From the NCBI RefSeq assembly GCF_019793435.1, contig NZ_JAILYH010000008.1, forward strand, positions 186,001-250,000: DNA of 64,000 nt, read 5' to 3'. Below are positions 16,603-26,918 of the stretch, piece by piece. Every line of letters begins with the position of its first letter. The stretch's first letter is position 1. The notes under the pieces are model-generated. The model was given only the letters and a program-made list of their open reading frames with translations. It was not told the DNA's origin and ran no database searches. The DNA comes from Rhizobium redzepovicii (GTDB taxonomy: Bacteria > Pseudomonadota > Alphaproteobacteria > Rhizobiales > Rhizobiaceae). The translations under genes and the position numbers were made by a program.

Positions 16603-17020
16603 TCAAAATCTCCGTCGCGCACAAACGCCGCCCACAATAGCCGGCGCCGGTCTCGCAGCAACCGCGAATCACATTGTCGACGGTGTTGCATACCCTGGCC
16701 ATCTTCCTCCCGGCCGTGCACATGGTTCACGCCTCCAAACCGATCAAGGGCCACTCGATCGAATACCGACCCCGAAGCATCGTCCAAAGCACATCACTCC
16801 GCTTTCTCCGATCATGATCGCCATTTCACCACAAAGGATTAGCGTCGAACGCCATCCTTCACCCATTCAGAGTATTGATGAAGATCGGCGACGCTATATG
16901 GTCGCGCTGCCGTGTCAAACCGTCGAAACCGCCCGAATTTTGTTATTCGTGGGACGACTCTACGCGACAAAAACTCTATAAAAAGCTAGGACTATTCTGG
17001 GAAGATCCATGGGAGGGGTC
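16603..17020. other. Intergenic region upstream of the cyclase-TPR gene
   Basis: There is no convincing gene on either strand. It must hold divergent promoters for the carbamoyltransferase-like gene and the cyclase. Bases 16960-17010 are AT-richer. A strong GGGAGGGG Shine-Dalgarno precedes the cyclase ATG. Confidence 0.4.
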
Positions 17021-18889
17021 ATGGAACGACGACTGAGCGCTATTCTCGCTGCGGATGTCGTTGGCTATAGCCGACTGATGGGCATTGATGTGGCCGGCAC
17101 GCTGCAGGCGCTGAACCGCCACCGCTGCGAACTGGTCGACATTCGGATTTCGGACTACAAGGGCCGGATCGTCAAACTTACCGGCGACGGCATCCTTGCC
17201 GAATTCCAGAGCGTTGTGAATGCCGTCGCCTGTGCTGCCGAAATCCAGCGCAGCATGGCGGCCCGCAACGAGAACGTGCCCAAGGACGAACGCGTCGAAT
17301 TTCGTATCGGCATCAATCTCGGTGATGTCGTGGTCGAGGACGGCGATATCTTCGGAGACGGCGTCAATCTTGCCGCCAGGCTTGAGCGTATCGCAGCGCC
17401 GGGCGGCATCGCCGTCTCGGCCTCGGTACGCGATCAGGTCGGCGCGCGCCTCAATCTCGGCTTCGAGTTCATCGGCGAGCATATGCTCAAGAACATCCGG
17501 CAGCCGGTTCAGGTCTATACCGTCACCCTGGCGCCGCCCTCCTCGGCGAAATTGGTCGCGCAGAACCGCAATACCTGCTTCATCGCCGTGCTGCCCTTTA
17601 CCAATATGAGCGGCGATGCCGACCAGGACTATTTCTCCGACGGCATCACCGAAGACATCATCACCGATCTCTCCAAGATCTCCAGCCTGCACGTGGTGCC
17701 GCGCAATACCATCTTCACCTACAAGGGCATATCGGTGAAGGTGAAACGGCTCGCCCAGGAACTTGGCGTGCGCTACGTGCTCGAGGGAAGTGTGCGCATT
17801 TTCGGCAATCGCGTTCGCATTTCCGGCCAGCTGATCGACACCGCCAATGGCGATCACCTCTGGGCCGAACGTTACGACCGCGACCTGACCGACATCTTCG
17901 CCATCCAGGATGAGATCACCCATGCGATCGTCGGCCAGTTGAAGGTGCGTCTGCTGCCGGAGGAGAAGAAGGCGATCGCCAATGAGCCGACCGCCAATGT
18001 CGAGGCCTATACTTATTATCTCCGCGGCCGCCAGCTCTCCCACACCTGGACCAAATCCTATCTCCAGCTCGCAAGGCGGATGTTCTGCAAGGCGGTCGAG
18101 CTCGACCCGGATTATGCCCGCGCCTATGCCGGCATCGCCGATTGTGACGCGGCGATCCGCGACTGGGCTCCTGACGACGTGCCGCTGCGGCGCATCCTCG
18201 AGATGAGCGCCCGCGCGCTGGCACTTGATCCCGACCTTCCCGAGGCCCATGCCTCTCACGGTCTGGCCCTGCATCAGAGCGGCTTTGATGACAGAGCGGC
18301 GGCGGCCTTCGAACGTGCCCTGGCGCTCGACCCGAACCTGTTCGAGGCGAATTTCCATTATGCCCGGTTCTTCTTCATGCACGGCAACTTTGCCGAATCG
18401 GTTCAATATTTCACCCGCGCCGCCGCGATCCGCCCTGACGACTACGTCTCGCCGATCCATCTGATGTCGGCCTACCGATCGCTCGGCCGTGTGTTGGATA
18501 CGGAAAACTGGGCGCGTCTCGGTCTGCTGCGCGCCGAACGCGCGCTGAACCTCAATCCGGAAAATTCCGGCCCGGCCCATCGCGGCGCGCTGGCGCTTGC
18601 GCATATGGGCGATACCAAGAGAGCGCGCGACTGGGCCGCCCGCGCCATCGCCATCGATCCCGACGACATCGTCGCGCAGTATAATCTCGCCTGCGTCTAT
18701 TCCGTCCTCGGCGATGTCGACCAGGCGATCGATCTCCTTGAGAGGCTGCTGCCGCACAGCTCCGTCTACCATATCAAATGGTTCAACAATGATTCCGATC
18801 TCGACAACATCCGCGACGATCCCCGCTTCCGGAGACTGCTGGCCGCCGCAATGATGCAGCGCGAACGGATCGAAAGGACCGGGAGCTGA
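17021..18889 (+). CDS. Class III adenylate/guanylate cyclase with TolB-like and TPR domains
   Basis: The protein is about 622 residues with no obvious membrane segment. Residues 1-170 are a class III cyclase domain: first metal Asp in LAADVVGYSRLM, KLTGDGILAEF with the second Asp, and DGVNLAARLE carrying the Asn-Arg pair. Next comes a TolB-N/FlgO-like domain (FIAVLPFTNMSGDADQDYFSDG... VLEGSVRIFGNRVRISGQL) around 185-320. About seven TPR-like repeats follow to the C terminus (for example AVELDPDYARAYAGIADCD). This cyclase-TolB-TPR layout is very common in Rhizobiales and abundant in paralogues. It would make cAMP in response to an unknown protein partner. Start chosen at 17021 after GGGAGGGG. 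Confidence 0.9.
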   Translation: MERRLSAILAADVVGYSRLMGIDVAGTLQALNRHRCELVDIRISDYKGRIVKLTGDGILAEFQSVVNAVACAAEIQRSMAARNENVPKDERVEFRIGINLGDVVVEDGDIFGDGVNLAARLERIAAPGGIAVSASVRDQVGARLNLGFEFIGEHMLKNIRQPVQVYTVTLAPPSSAKLVAQNRNTCFIAVLPFTNMSGDADQDYFSDGITEDIITDLSKISSLHVVPRNTIFTYKGISVKVKRLAQELGVRYVLEGSVRIFGNRVRISGQLIDTANGDHLWAERYDRDLTDIFAIQDEITHAIVGQLKVRLLPEEKKAIANEPTANVEAYTYYLRGRQLSHTWTKSYLQLARRMFCKAVELDPDYARAYAGIADCDAAIRDWAPDDVPLRRILEMSARALALDPDLPEAHASHGLALHQSGFDDRAAAAFERALALDPNLFEANFHYARFFFMHGNFAESVQYFTRAAAIRPDDYVSPIHLMSAYRSLGRVLDTENWARLGLLRAERALNLNPENSGPAHRGALALAHMGDTKRARDWAARAIAIDPDDIVAQYNLACVYSVLGDVDQAIDLLERLLPHSSVYHIKWFNNDSDLDNIRDDPRFRRLLAAAMMQRERIERTGS

Positions 18890-18983
18890 AATCGGCTTTC
18901 CCACGGCCGTTCACCAATCTTCAAAATCGCTGTGACATCGCTCCCTCACCTCTGTAATCTCCCTTGAAAAACAGGGGACATCC

Positions 18984-19661
18984 GTGCGCATCCTGCTTAC
19001 CGAAGACAATATCGCGCTGGCCGACGGCCTGTCGGCGATCTTGCGCGGCACGGGCCATGCCGTCGATGTCGTCCATGACGGCGCATCCGCCAATGCGGTC
19101 ATCGCCGCGGAAAATTTCGATCTTGTCATTCTCGACCTCAACCTGCCCGAGATGGACGGGCTCGACGTGTTGCGTGCCATGCGCGCCCGGCAGAACCAGG
19201 CGGCCGTCCTTATCCTGACCGCGCGCGGCACGCCGGAAGAACGGGTGAAGGGCCTCGATCTCGGCGCCGACGACTATCTGATCAAACCTTTCGACATAGC
19301 TGAATTCGAGGCCCGCGTGCGCGTGCTTCTGCGCCGCCAGGCGGGCCTGCGCTCGGCGACCGTCAGTTTTGGCGGCATCTCCTTCGATCTCAATTCCCGC
19401 GCTTTTTCGGCCGGCGCCACACCGCTCGATATTCCCGCCCGCGAGCTCGGGCTGCTCGAAATTCTTTTCATGCGGGCCGGCAAGGTCGTCGCCAAGGAGG
19501 CGATCATTCAGTCGTTGACGGCCTTCGACGACGACATTTCCTCGAACGCCATCGAGCAATATGTCAGCCGCCTGAGGAAACGTCTCTCGCCGCACGGCCT
19601 GACGGTCAAGACCGCCCGCGGCATCGGCTATTATCTCGACAAGCTCCCTGAGGCCTCATGA
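18984..19661 (+). CDS. tctD: OmpR-family response regulator, TctD-like
   Basis: The protein is 225 residues. The receiver domain has Asp51 as phospho-acceptor (LVILDLNLPEMDG) and the switch Lys in DDYLIKPFD. A winged-helix DNA-binding domain (about 125-220) ends with SSNAIEQYVSRLRKRL and TARGIGYYL. The stop overlaps the kinase start by four bases. By similarity to TctD it probably activates a tricarboxylate transporter, and tctCBA lies in the same neighbourhood. Symbol by homology only. Confidence 0.88.
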   Translation: MRILLTEDNIALADGLSAILRGTGHAVDVVHDGASANAVIAAENFDLVILDLNLPEMDGLDVLRAMRARQNQAAVLILTARGTPEERVKGLDLGADDYLIKPFDIAEFEARVRVLLRRQAGLRSATVSFGGISFDLNSRAFSAGATPLDIPARELGLLEILFMRAGKVVAKEAIIQSLTAFDDDISSNAIEQYVSRLRKRLSPHGLTVKTARGIGYYLDKLPEAS

Positions 19662-21040
19662 GATCAGCCTATTCCCTCAGGCGCCGGCTGCTCTTCTGGC
19701 TGCTCGTCTCCACGGCCGTCATCGGCACGCTGGCGCTTGCCGATACCTATCGCGAGGCTGTGCAGACCTCGAACATCGTCTCCGACCGTGTTCTCGCCGG
19801 CTCGGCGCTGGCGATCGCCGAACGTGTCGTCGTTGCCGAGGACGGCTCGCTGCAGGTCGATATCCCCTATGTCGCGCTTGAAATGCTGACCTCGGCCGCG
19901 CAGGACCGCGTCTTCTACCGCGTCGACGGTCCGCCGGGCAAATTCATCACCGGCTACCAGTCGCTGCCGGTCCTAAAGAAAACGCCGGCCAATGCTGCCG
20001 CTTTCGCCGACGACACCTTCCGCGGCGAGCCGATCCGCGTCGCCACGCTCGAACGCTCCGCCTCGACAGGCATCCGCTCCGTGCCCTTCGTGGTGACGGT
20101 CGCCGAAACCACCATCGCTCGCCGGCAGCTGGCGCAAGCGATCCTCGTGCGCTCGGCACTGCGCCTCGCCTTCATGATCGCCGGTGCCGCCGTCATCGTC
20201 TGGATCTCGGTCACTGTGGCTCTGCGCCCGCTCTACAAACTCGGCGATGCCATCGGCGAACGCAGCCCCGATGACCTGCACCCGATCGAGCAGACCGTGC
20301 CGAGCGAGGTCGAGCCGCTGGTCGATACGGTGAGCAGCTTCATGGTCCGCCTGCAATCGGCGCTCGATGCGCTGCGCCATTTCACCGGCAATGCCAGCCA
20401 TCAGCTGCGCACGCCCCTGGCGATCATCCGCACTCAGCTCGCCCTTTCCGCCCGCGCCGGCTCGCTTACGGAGGCCCAGGCGGCAGCGCTCAAGGGGGAT
20501 CAGGCCGTGGCGCATGCCGAACGCATCCTCGCGCAGCTTCTGCTGATGGCAAAGATCGACGCCGCTACCGCCAAGGAGGCGCTGACCGCCTCCGCCATCG
20601 ATCTTGCCGCCATCGCCCAGGAAATCACCGGCGAGCAGATCCCGACGGCAGCCGTCGCCGGCATTGATCTCGGCTTCGAGGGCGAAAGCCCGGCAATGAT
20701 CCGCGCCGAGCCGCTGCTGATCGGCGAAATGCTCCGCAACCTTGCCGGAAATGCCATCGCCTATGCCGGCAAAGGGGCGGAGGTCACCGTCCGCATCATC
20801 GCAGCCACGGAGACGATCCGCCTCGAAGTCGAGGACAACGGCCCCGGCATTCCCCGCAATAAACTGGAGGCAGTGCGCGGGCGTTTTTCGCGCGGCAATC
20901 AAACTGGTGCGCAAGGCACTGGCCTCGGCCTGCCGATCGTTGAGGAAATCGCCAATCTTTTCAACGCCGACCTGACGCTGGAGCCAGGCCTGAACGGAAA
21001 GGGTCTGAAGGCGGTCGTCACCTTTGCCAAGGCGGCTTAA
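19658..21040 (+). CDS. tctE: Sensor histidine kinase, TctE-like
   Basis: The protein is 460 residues. One helix at the N terminus (LLFWLLVSTAVIGTLALA) and a second near 165-185 (LRLAFMIAGAAVIVWISVTVAL) bracket a TctE-type periplasmic sensor region of about 135 residues. A HAMP-like linker follows, then HisKA with phospho-His248 in NASHQLRTPLAIIRTQL. The HATPase has N-box MLRNLAGNAIAYA, G1 EDNGPGIP and G2 GTGLGLPIVEEI. It should phosphorylate the TctD-like regulator with which it is translationally coupled. The ligand could be delivered by the nearby orphan solute-binding protein. Confidence 0.9.
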   Translation: MRSAYSLRRRLLFWLLVSTAVIGTLALADTYREAVQTSNIVSDRVLAGSALAIAERVVVAEDGSLQVDIPYVALEMLTSAAQDRVFYRVDGPPGKFITGYQSLPVLKKTPANAAAFADDTFRGEPIRVATLERSASTGIRSVPFVVTVAETTIARRQLAQAILVRSALRLAFMIAGAAVIVWISVTVALRPLYKLGDAIGERSPDDLHPIEQTVPSEVEPLVDTVSSFMVRLQSALDALRHFTGNASHQLRTPLAIIRTQLALSARAGSLTEAQAAALKGDQAVAHAERILAQLLLMAKIDAATAKEALTASAIDLAAIAQEITGEQIPTAAVAGIDLGFEGESPAMIRAEPLLIGEMLRNLAGNAIAYAGKGAEVTVRIIAATETIRLEVEDNGPGIPRNKLEAVRGRFSRGNQTGAQGTGLGLPIVEEIANLFNADLTLEPGLNGKGLKAVVTFAKAA

Positions 21041-21138
21041 AAGCCTTCGTCCCTCCTTGCTTTATTTCGCTGCATTGCACACACTGATTTCGGGAACAGC
21101 ACGCCGCACGACGATGCGAGCCGGATAAAAAGAGAAAT

Positions 21139-24100
21139 ATGTCGATCAAAGCCAGTATCTATCATCGGACGCATTACACTTATGACAAGCCGGTCCGCCT
21201 CGGCCCCCAGATCATCCGGCTGAAACCTGCCTCGCATTCGAAGACGAGGGTGCTCAGCCACTCGCTGAAGGTCACGCCTTCAAACCACTTCGTGAACCTG
21301 CAGCAGGACCCCTACGGCAATTACCTCGCCCGCTACGTTTTCCCGGACCCGGTGACCGAGTTCAAGATCGAGGTCGATCTCGTCGCCGACATGACGGTCT
21401 ATAATCCCTTCGACTTCTTCGTCGAGGAAGAGGCGACCAAATGGCCCTTCGGCTATCCGGAAACGATCCAAGAAGATCTGTCGATCTATATGACGCCGGA
21501 ACCGGCCGGCCCGCGGCTGAAGGCGCTGCTGCCGACGCTCGACTGGTCGCCCGGACAGCCGACGGTCGATATGATCGTCGGGTTGAATGCCCGCCTGCAG
21601 CGGCAGATCGGCTATGTCATCCGCATGGAAACCGGCGTGCAGACGCCAGAGGAAACCCTGGAAAGTGCCAAGGGCTCCTGCCGCGACACCAGCTGGCTGC
21701 TCGTCCAGATCCTTCGTCATCTCGGCCTGGCCGCCCGCTTCGTCTCCGGCTATCTCATCCAGCTGACGCCAGATCTGAAGGCGCTCGACGGCCCCTCCGG
21801 CACCGAAGTCGATTTCACCGACCTGCATGCCTGGGCCGAGGTCTATCTGCCCGGCGCCGGCTGGGTCGGCCTCGATCCGACCTCCGGCCTGTTGACCGGC
21901 GAAAGCCACATCCCGCTTGCCGCCACCCCGCATTACCGCAATGCCGCTCCGATCTCCGGCGGTTATTTCGGCGAGGCCGAAACCGAATTCGCCTTCGACA
22001 TGAAGGTGTCGCGCGTCGCCGAACATCCGCGCATCACCAAGCCTTTCTCCGACGAAAGCTGGGAGGGGCTCAACGAACTCGGCGAGACGGTCGACCGTGT
22101 CCTCGAGGCCGAGGACGTGCACCTGACGATGGGCGGCGAGCCGACCTTTGTTTCGATCGATGATTTCCAGTCCGAAGAATGGAACACCGCCGCCGTTGGC
22201 CCGACCAAGCGCGAAAAGGCCGACAGCCTGATCCGCAGGCTGCAGGAACGCTTCGCCCCCGGCGGCTTCCTGCATTACGGCCAGGGCAAATGGTATCCGG
22301 GCGAAAGCCTGCCGCGCTGGACATTCTCGCTCTACTGGCGTCGCGACGGCAAGCCGGTCTGGCAGAACCTCGATCTGGTCGCGGCCGAAGGCAAGGATAC
22401 CGGCGTTACCGCCGAGGATGCCGAGAAGCTGCTGACGGCAATCGCAAGAGAACTGGCGATCAAGCCCGACATGGTGCAGCCGGCCTACGAGGATCCAGCC
22501 GACTGGATCATCAAGGAAGGCAATCTTCCCGAAAACGTCGATCCGGCGAATTCGAAGCTGAAGGATCCCGAAGAGCGTAACCGCATCGCCCGGGTCTTTG
22601 CCCGCGGCCTTACCGTCGCCACAGGTTACGTCCTCCCGGTTCAGGCATGGAACGCCAAGGCGGCCGAAAGCCGCGTCTGGATCAGCGAGAAATGGCGCAG
22701 CCGCCGCGGCCGGATCTTCCTCGTCCCGGGCGACAGCCCGATCGGTTACCGCCTACCGCTCGGCACCCTGCCTTATGTTCCCCCGGCACGTTATCCCTAT
22801 ATCCACCCTGCCGATCCGACGATCCCGCGCGGACCGCTGCCCGATGTCTTCGTGCCGGCTGGCCGCGCCATGCCGGAAGCCTCCTTCCAGGCTGGCGAGA
22901 GCAATCGCGGCCGGATCGAACAGACGCTCGGTGAGATCGGCGGCGCCGTGCGCACCGCCATGTCGGTCGAGCCGCGCGACGGCAGGCTCTGCGTCTTCAT
23001 GCCACCGGTCGAGCGCATCGAGGATTATCTGGAGTTGATCGCCGCGGCCGAAAACGCCGCGGCCGAACTTAAGCTTCCCGTTCATATCGAAGGCTACCCG
23101 CCGCCGCCGGACGAGCGTATCAACGTCATCCGCGTCGCTCCGGATCCCGGCGTCATCGAGGTCAACATTCATCCGGCCTCGAATTGGAAGGAATGCGTCG
23201 ACATCACCACGGCGGTCTATGAGGAGGCGCGGGCCACCCGGCTCGGCGCTGACAAGTTCATGATCGACGGCCGTCATACCGGCACCGGCGGCGGCAACCA
23301 TGTCGTCGTCGGCAGCGCCAATCCGAACAACAGCCCGTTCCTCCGCCGTCCCGACCTCTTGAAGAGCGTCGTCCTCCACTGGCAGCGCCACCCTTCGCTG
23401 TCCTACCTCTTCTCCGGCATGTTCATCGGCCCGACCAGCCAGGCGCCGCGCATCGACGAGGCCCGTCACGACAGCTTGTACGAGCTGGAGATCGCCATGG
23501 CGCAGATCGCTGCCCCCGGTCGCGGCCAGCAGCCGCTTCCCTGGCTGGTCGACCGGCTGTTCCGCAACCTTTTGACCGATGTCACCGGCAACACCCACCG
23601 CGCCGAGATCTGCATCGACAAGCTGTTTTCGCCCGACGGCCCGACCGGAAGGCTCGGCCTCATCGAGTTCCGCGGCTTCGAGATGCCGCCGAACGCTCGC
23701 ATGTCGCTTGCCCAGCAGTTGCTGGTGCGCGCGCTGATCGCCCGCTTCTGGATCAACCCGGTCGACGGCAAGTTCGTCCGCTGGGGCACGACCCTGCACG
23801 ACCGCTTCATGCTGCCGCACTTCGTCTGGGCCGATTTCCTCGACGTGCTTGCCGACCTTCGCGAAAACGGCTTCGACGTCAGCCCGGAATGGTTCAAGGC
23901 CCAGCTCGAATTCCGCTTCCCCTTCTGCGGCGAAGTCGAATACGAGGGCTCGAAACTGGAACTGCGCCAGGCACTGGAGCCTTGGCACGTCATGGGCGAA
24001 GAAGGCGCGCCGGGCGGCACCGTCCGCTACGTCGACTCGTCCGTCGAGCGACTTCAAGTGCGGCTCGAAACCAGCAATACGGCGCGCTATACCGTCACCT

Positions 24101-24465
24101 GCAACGGCCGCACGCTGCCGCTGACGCCGACCGGCACGGCGGGCGTGTCGGTCGCCGGCGTCCGTTACAAGGCCTGGCAGCCGGCCTCCGGTCTGCATCC
24201 TGTGCTGCCGATCAACACGCCTTTGACTTTTGACATTTATGATACATGGTCGGAGCGTTCGATCGGCGGCTGCATCTATCATGTTGCCCATCCGGGCGGC
24301 CGGACCTATGACACCTTCCCGGTCAACGGCAACGAGGCGGAAGCAAGGCGGCTCGCCCGCTTCGAGCCGTGGGGACATACGGCGGGCGGTTATATCCCGC
24401 GCGCCGAGACGGGCTCGCTGGAATTCCCGCTGACGCTGGATCTGCGGCGGCCCGCTGGAATTTGA
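21139..24465 (+). CDS. Large transglutaminase-like protein with DUF2126 domain
   Basis: The protein is 1108 residues and probably cytoplasmic, with no signal peptide. An N-terminal bacterial transglutaminase beta-domain ([22 protein letters not shown]) is followed by a transglutaminase/protease-like core. Its triad is Cys181 in GSCRDTSW, His230 in [11 protein letters not shown] and Asp246 in GLDPTSG. The rest (about residue 310 to the end) is the DUF2126 module, with [30 protein letters not shown] and [34 protein letters not shown]; some of this resembles a glutamine-synthetase or amidoligase-type fold. It heads a conserved cassette with the next two genes. The product is predicted to form or cleave amide bonds on an unknown peptide. 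Confidence 0.88.
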   Translation: MSIKASIYHRTHYTYDKPVRLGPQIIRLKPASHSKTRVLSHSLKVTPSNHFVNLQQDPYGNYLARYVFPDPVTEFKIEVDLVADMTVYNPFDFFVEEEATKWPFGYPETIQEDLSIYMTPEPAGPRLKALLPTLDWSPGQPTVDMIVGLNARLQRQIGYVIRMETGVQTPEETLESAKGSCRDTSWLLVQILRHLGLAARFVSGYLIQLTPDLKALDGPSGTEVDFTDLHAWAEVYLPGAGWVGLDPTSGLLTGESHIPLAATPHYRNAAPISGGYFGEAETEFAFDMKVSRVAEHPRITKPFSDESWEGLNELGETVDRVLEAEDVHLTMGGEPTFVSIDDFQSEEWNTAAVGPTKREKADSLIRRLQERFAPGGFLHYGQGKWYPGESLPRWTFSLYWRRDGKPVWQNLDLVAAEGKDTGVTAEDAEKLLTAIARELAIKPDMVQPAYEDPADWIIKEGNLPENVDPANSKLKDPEERNRIARVFARGLTVATGYVLPVQAWNAKAAESRVWISEKWRSRRGRIFLVPGDSPIGYRLPLGTLPYVPPARYPYIHPADPTIPRGPLPDVFVPAGRAMPEASFQAGESNRGRIEQTLGEIGGAVRTAMSVEPRDGRLCVFMPPVERIEDYLELIAAAENAAAELKLPVHIEGYPPPPDERINVIRVAPDPGVIEVNIHPASNWKECVDITTAVYEEARATRLGADKFMIDGRHTGTGGGNHVVVGSANPNNSPFLRRPDLLKSVVLHWQRHPSLSYLFSGMFIGPTSQAPRIDEARHDSLYELEIAMAQIAAPGRGQQPLPWLVDRLFRNLLTDVTGNTHRAEICIDKLFSPDGPTGRLGLIEFRGFEMPPNARMSLAQQLLVRALIARFWINPVDGKFVRWGTTLHDRFMLPHFVWADFLDVLADLRENGFDVSPEWFKAQLEFRFPFCGEVEYEGSKLELRQALEPWHVMGEEGAPGGTVRYVDSSVERLQVRLETSNTARYTVTCNGRTLPLTPTGTAGVSVAGVRYKAWQPASGLHPVLPINTPLTFDIYDTWSERSIGGCIYHVAHPGGRTYDTFPVNGNEAEARRLARFEPWGHTAGGYIPRAETGSLEFPLTLDLRRPAGI

Positions 24466-24495
24466 TGCCGGGGTTGGGGGATAGCTTGGGTTTTG

Positions 24496-26913
24496 ATGGG
24501 TAAGAGGCCGGCAATAGAGCGCAGGGAAGAGACAGAGGACCGCACCGGCAAACGTGCGGCCTTTGACTATGCGCCGCTTCCCGGCACCGCCGACGAGATG
24601 GTTGACAACAAAGGCAGGGTCCGCCCGGTCTGGCAGCATTTCCTCTCGCATCTGAGCGCAATGCCGGAAAAGGATCTTGCCGAGCGATTTGCTCGCGCCG
24701 ACCGCTACCTCAGAGACGCCGGTGTCTTCTACCGTGCCTATGGCAGCAAGGGCACCGGCGAACGCGCCTGGCCGATCTCCCATATCCCGGTACTGATCGA
24801 CGAGCGAGAATGGCAGACGCTGTCGGCCGGCCTCGTCCAGCGCGCCGACCTGCTGGAGGCGATCGTCGCCGACATCTACGGCGACAACCGGCTGGTGGAG
24901 GAAGGCGTCCTGCCGCCGGCGCTGATGGCCGCCAATCCCGAATTCCAACGTCCGCTTGCCGGCATCCGGCCGGCCTCCGGTCATTATCTGCACTTCTGCG
25001 CCTTCGAGATCGGCCGCGGGCCGGATGGCAATTGGTGGGTGCTGGCCGACAGGACGCAGGCGCCATCAGGCGCCGGCTTCGCGCTGGAAAGCCGCGTCGC
25101 GACCACCCGTGCCTTCTCGGATATCTATGCCGAAACCCCGGTCCACCGCCTCGCCTCGTTCTTCGGCGCCTTCCGCGATGCGCTGCAGGGAATGAAACAT
25201 TCCGGCGACGACCGCATCGCCGTGCTGACGCCCGGCCCCGCCAACGAGACCTATTACGAACACGCCTATATCGCCCGCTATCTCGGCTTCATGCTGCTCG
25301 AGGGTGAGGATCTCACCGTCGTCAAGGGCCGCGTCATGGTGCGCACCGTCGCCGGCCTGAAGCCGATCGGCGTGCTCTGGCGCCGTCTCGATTCGGCCTT
25401 TGCCGACCCGCTCGAGCTGAACCAGAATTCGCATATCGGCACGCCCGGCCTCGTCGAAGCGCTGCGCGCCGAAAGCGTCACCATCGTCAATGCGCTCGGT
25501 ACCGGCGTTCTCGAGACAAGGGCGCTGCTGGCCTTCATGCCGACCATCTGTCGCCGTCTGCTGGGGCAGGATCTGCAGCTGCCCTCGATCGCCACCTGGT
25601 GGTGCGGCCAGGAGGAAGAGCGCGAGCACGTCGCCAAGAATATCGAGAAGATGGTGATCGGCCCGGCCTATTCCCGCGCCCCCTTCTTCGACGATGACGG
25701 CGAATCCGTGCTCGGATCGTCGCTGCGGGCGACCGCCAAGGATTCCATCACCGACTGGCTGAGTTCGGACGGCCCGAAACTGGTGGGACAGGAGGTGGTG
25801 ACGCTCTCGACGACGCCCGCCTGGGTGGACGGCAAGCTGGTGCCGCGGCCGATGTCGCTGCGCGTCTTCGCCGCCCGCACGGCGAACGGCTGGCAGATCA
25901 TGCCCGGCGGCTTTGCCCGGATCGGCTCCGGCGCCGATGTCGCGGCGATCGCCATGCAGTCGGGCGGAGCGGCCGCCGACGTCTGGATCGTCAGCGACAA
26001 GCCGGTCGAGCGCCACACGCTGCTCCCGGCCGAAGGCAGTTTCACCCGCAACATGCCGGGCAGCCTGCCGAGCCGGGCGGCCGACAATCTGTTCTGGCTC
26101 GGCCGCTACATCGAGCGCGCCGAAGGGGCGCTGCGCATCCTGCGCGCCTGGCATGCGCGTTACGCCGAAGCTGCCGATCCGAGCCAGCCGCTGCTCGCCG
26201 ACGTCTCCGCCTATCTCTCAGCCGTCGATATCGACACCGCCGAACCCGTGCCGGAAACGCTGCTGCGCAACATCGACAGCGCCGTTTATTCGGCCAGCAA
26301 TATTCGCGACCGTTTTTCGCCGGATGGCTGGCTGGCGCTCAACGATCTCGCCAAGACCGCCCGCCGCTTCCATGTCACCGTCGCAGCCGGCGACGACGCC
26401 AGCCACGCGATGACGATCCTTCTGCGCAAGCTTGCGGGCTTTGCCGGCCTTGTGCACGAGAACATGTACCGTTTCATGGGCTGGCGCTTCCTCTCGCTCG
26501 GCCGCTATATCGAGCGCGGCCTGCACATGACCCGGCTGCTCGGCCACATGTCCGGCCCGGAAGCGCCCGACGGCGCGCTCGACATGCTGCTCGAAATCGG
26601 CGACAGCGTCATGACCCACCGCCGCCGCTACAACGTCAACACGGCGCGGCTGACCGTCACCGACCTGCTGGCGCTCGATCCCCTCAACCCCCGCTCGGTC
26701 CTCTTCCAGGTCAACGAGATCCACCACGAGGTCGAGCAACTGCCGAACGCCTTGATCAACGGCCAGATGTCGCCCTTCTACCGTGAGGCGATGCGGCTTC
26801 ATTCGGGCCTGGCGGTGATGACGCCGGAGGGCATGGGGCCAGAGGTCTATCAGCGGCTCGAACGCGAATTGGAGCAGCTTTCCGATCTGCTCGCTCAAAC
26901 CTATCTCGGGTGA
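24496..26913 (+). CDS. Circularly permuted ATP-grasp (type 2) fused to alpha-E domain
   Basis: The protein is about 805 residues. The first 515 residues form the circularly permuted ATP-grasp of the COG2308 type (DUF404/DUF407), with RVRPVWQHFL, FYRAYG..., LTPGPANETYYEHAYIARYLGF, EGEDLTVVKGRVMVRT and VNALGTGVLETRALLAFMP. From about residue 523 (SRAADNLFWLGRYIERAEG) comes an alpha-helical alpha-E domain (DUF403). In many bacteria these two are separate neighbouring genes; here they are one polypeptide. The ATP-grasp part should act as a peptide or amino-acid ligase through an acyl-phosphate. It starts 30 bases after the DUF2126 gene, and its stop nearly touches the next start. ATG at 24496 is preferred over TTG at 24493. 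Confidence 0.9.
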   Translation: MGKRPAIERREETEDRTGKRAAFDYAPLPGTADEMVDNKGRVRPVWQHFLSHLSAMPEKDLAERFARADRYLRDAGVFYRAYGSKGTGERAWPISHIPVLIDEREWQTLSAGLVQRADLLEAIVADIYGDNRLVEEGVLPPALMAANPEFQRPLAGIRPASGHYLHFCAFEIGRGPDGNWWVLADRTQAPSGAGFALESRVATTRAFSDIYAETPVHRLASFFGAFRDALQGMKHSGDDRIAVLTPGPANETYYEHAYIARYLGFMLLEGEDLTVVKGRVMVRTVAGLKPIGVLWRRLDSAFADPLELNQNSHIGTPGLVEALRAESVTIVNALGTGVLETRALLAFMPTICRRLLGQDLQLPSIATWWCGQEEEREHVAKNIEKMVIGPAYSRAPFFDDDGESVLGSSLRATAKDSITDWLSSDGPKLVGQEVVTLSTTPAWVDGKLVPRPMSLRVFAARTANGWQIMPGGFARIGSGADVAAIAMQSGGAAADVWIVSDKPVERHTLLPAEGSFTRNMPGSLPSRAADNLFWLGRYIERAEGALRILRAWHARYAEAADPSQPLLADVSAYLSAVDIDTAEPVPETLLRNIDSAVYSASNIRDRFSPDGWLALNDLAKTARRFHVTVAAGDDASHAMTILLRKLAGFAGLVHENMYRFMGWRFLSLGRYIERGLHMTRLLGHMSGPEAPDGALDMLLEIGDSVMTHRRRYNVNTARLTVTDLLALDPLNPRSVLFQVNEIHHEVEQLPNALINGQMSPFYREAMRLHSGLAVMTPEGMGPEVYQRLERELEQLSDLLAQTYLG

Positions 26914-26918
26914 CGGCG

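Noticed and set aside
16976..18904. 642-codon minus-strand ORF
   Set aside because: It is the antisense shadow of the cyclase-TolB-TPR gene; it has no domain, and the plus-strand product has clear catalytic motifs.
22753..24993. 746-codon minus-strand ORF
   Set aside because: Antisense shadow of the DUF2126 transglutaminase and the start of the ATP-grasp gene, caused by high GC3.
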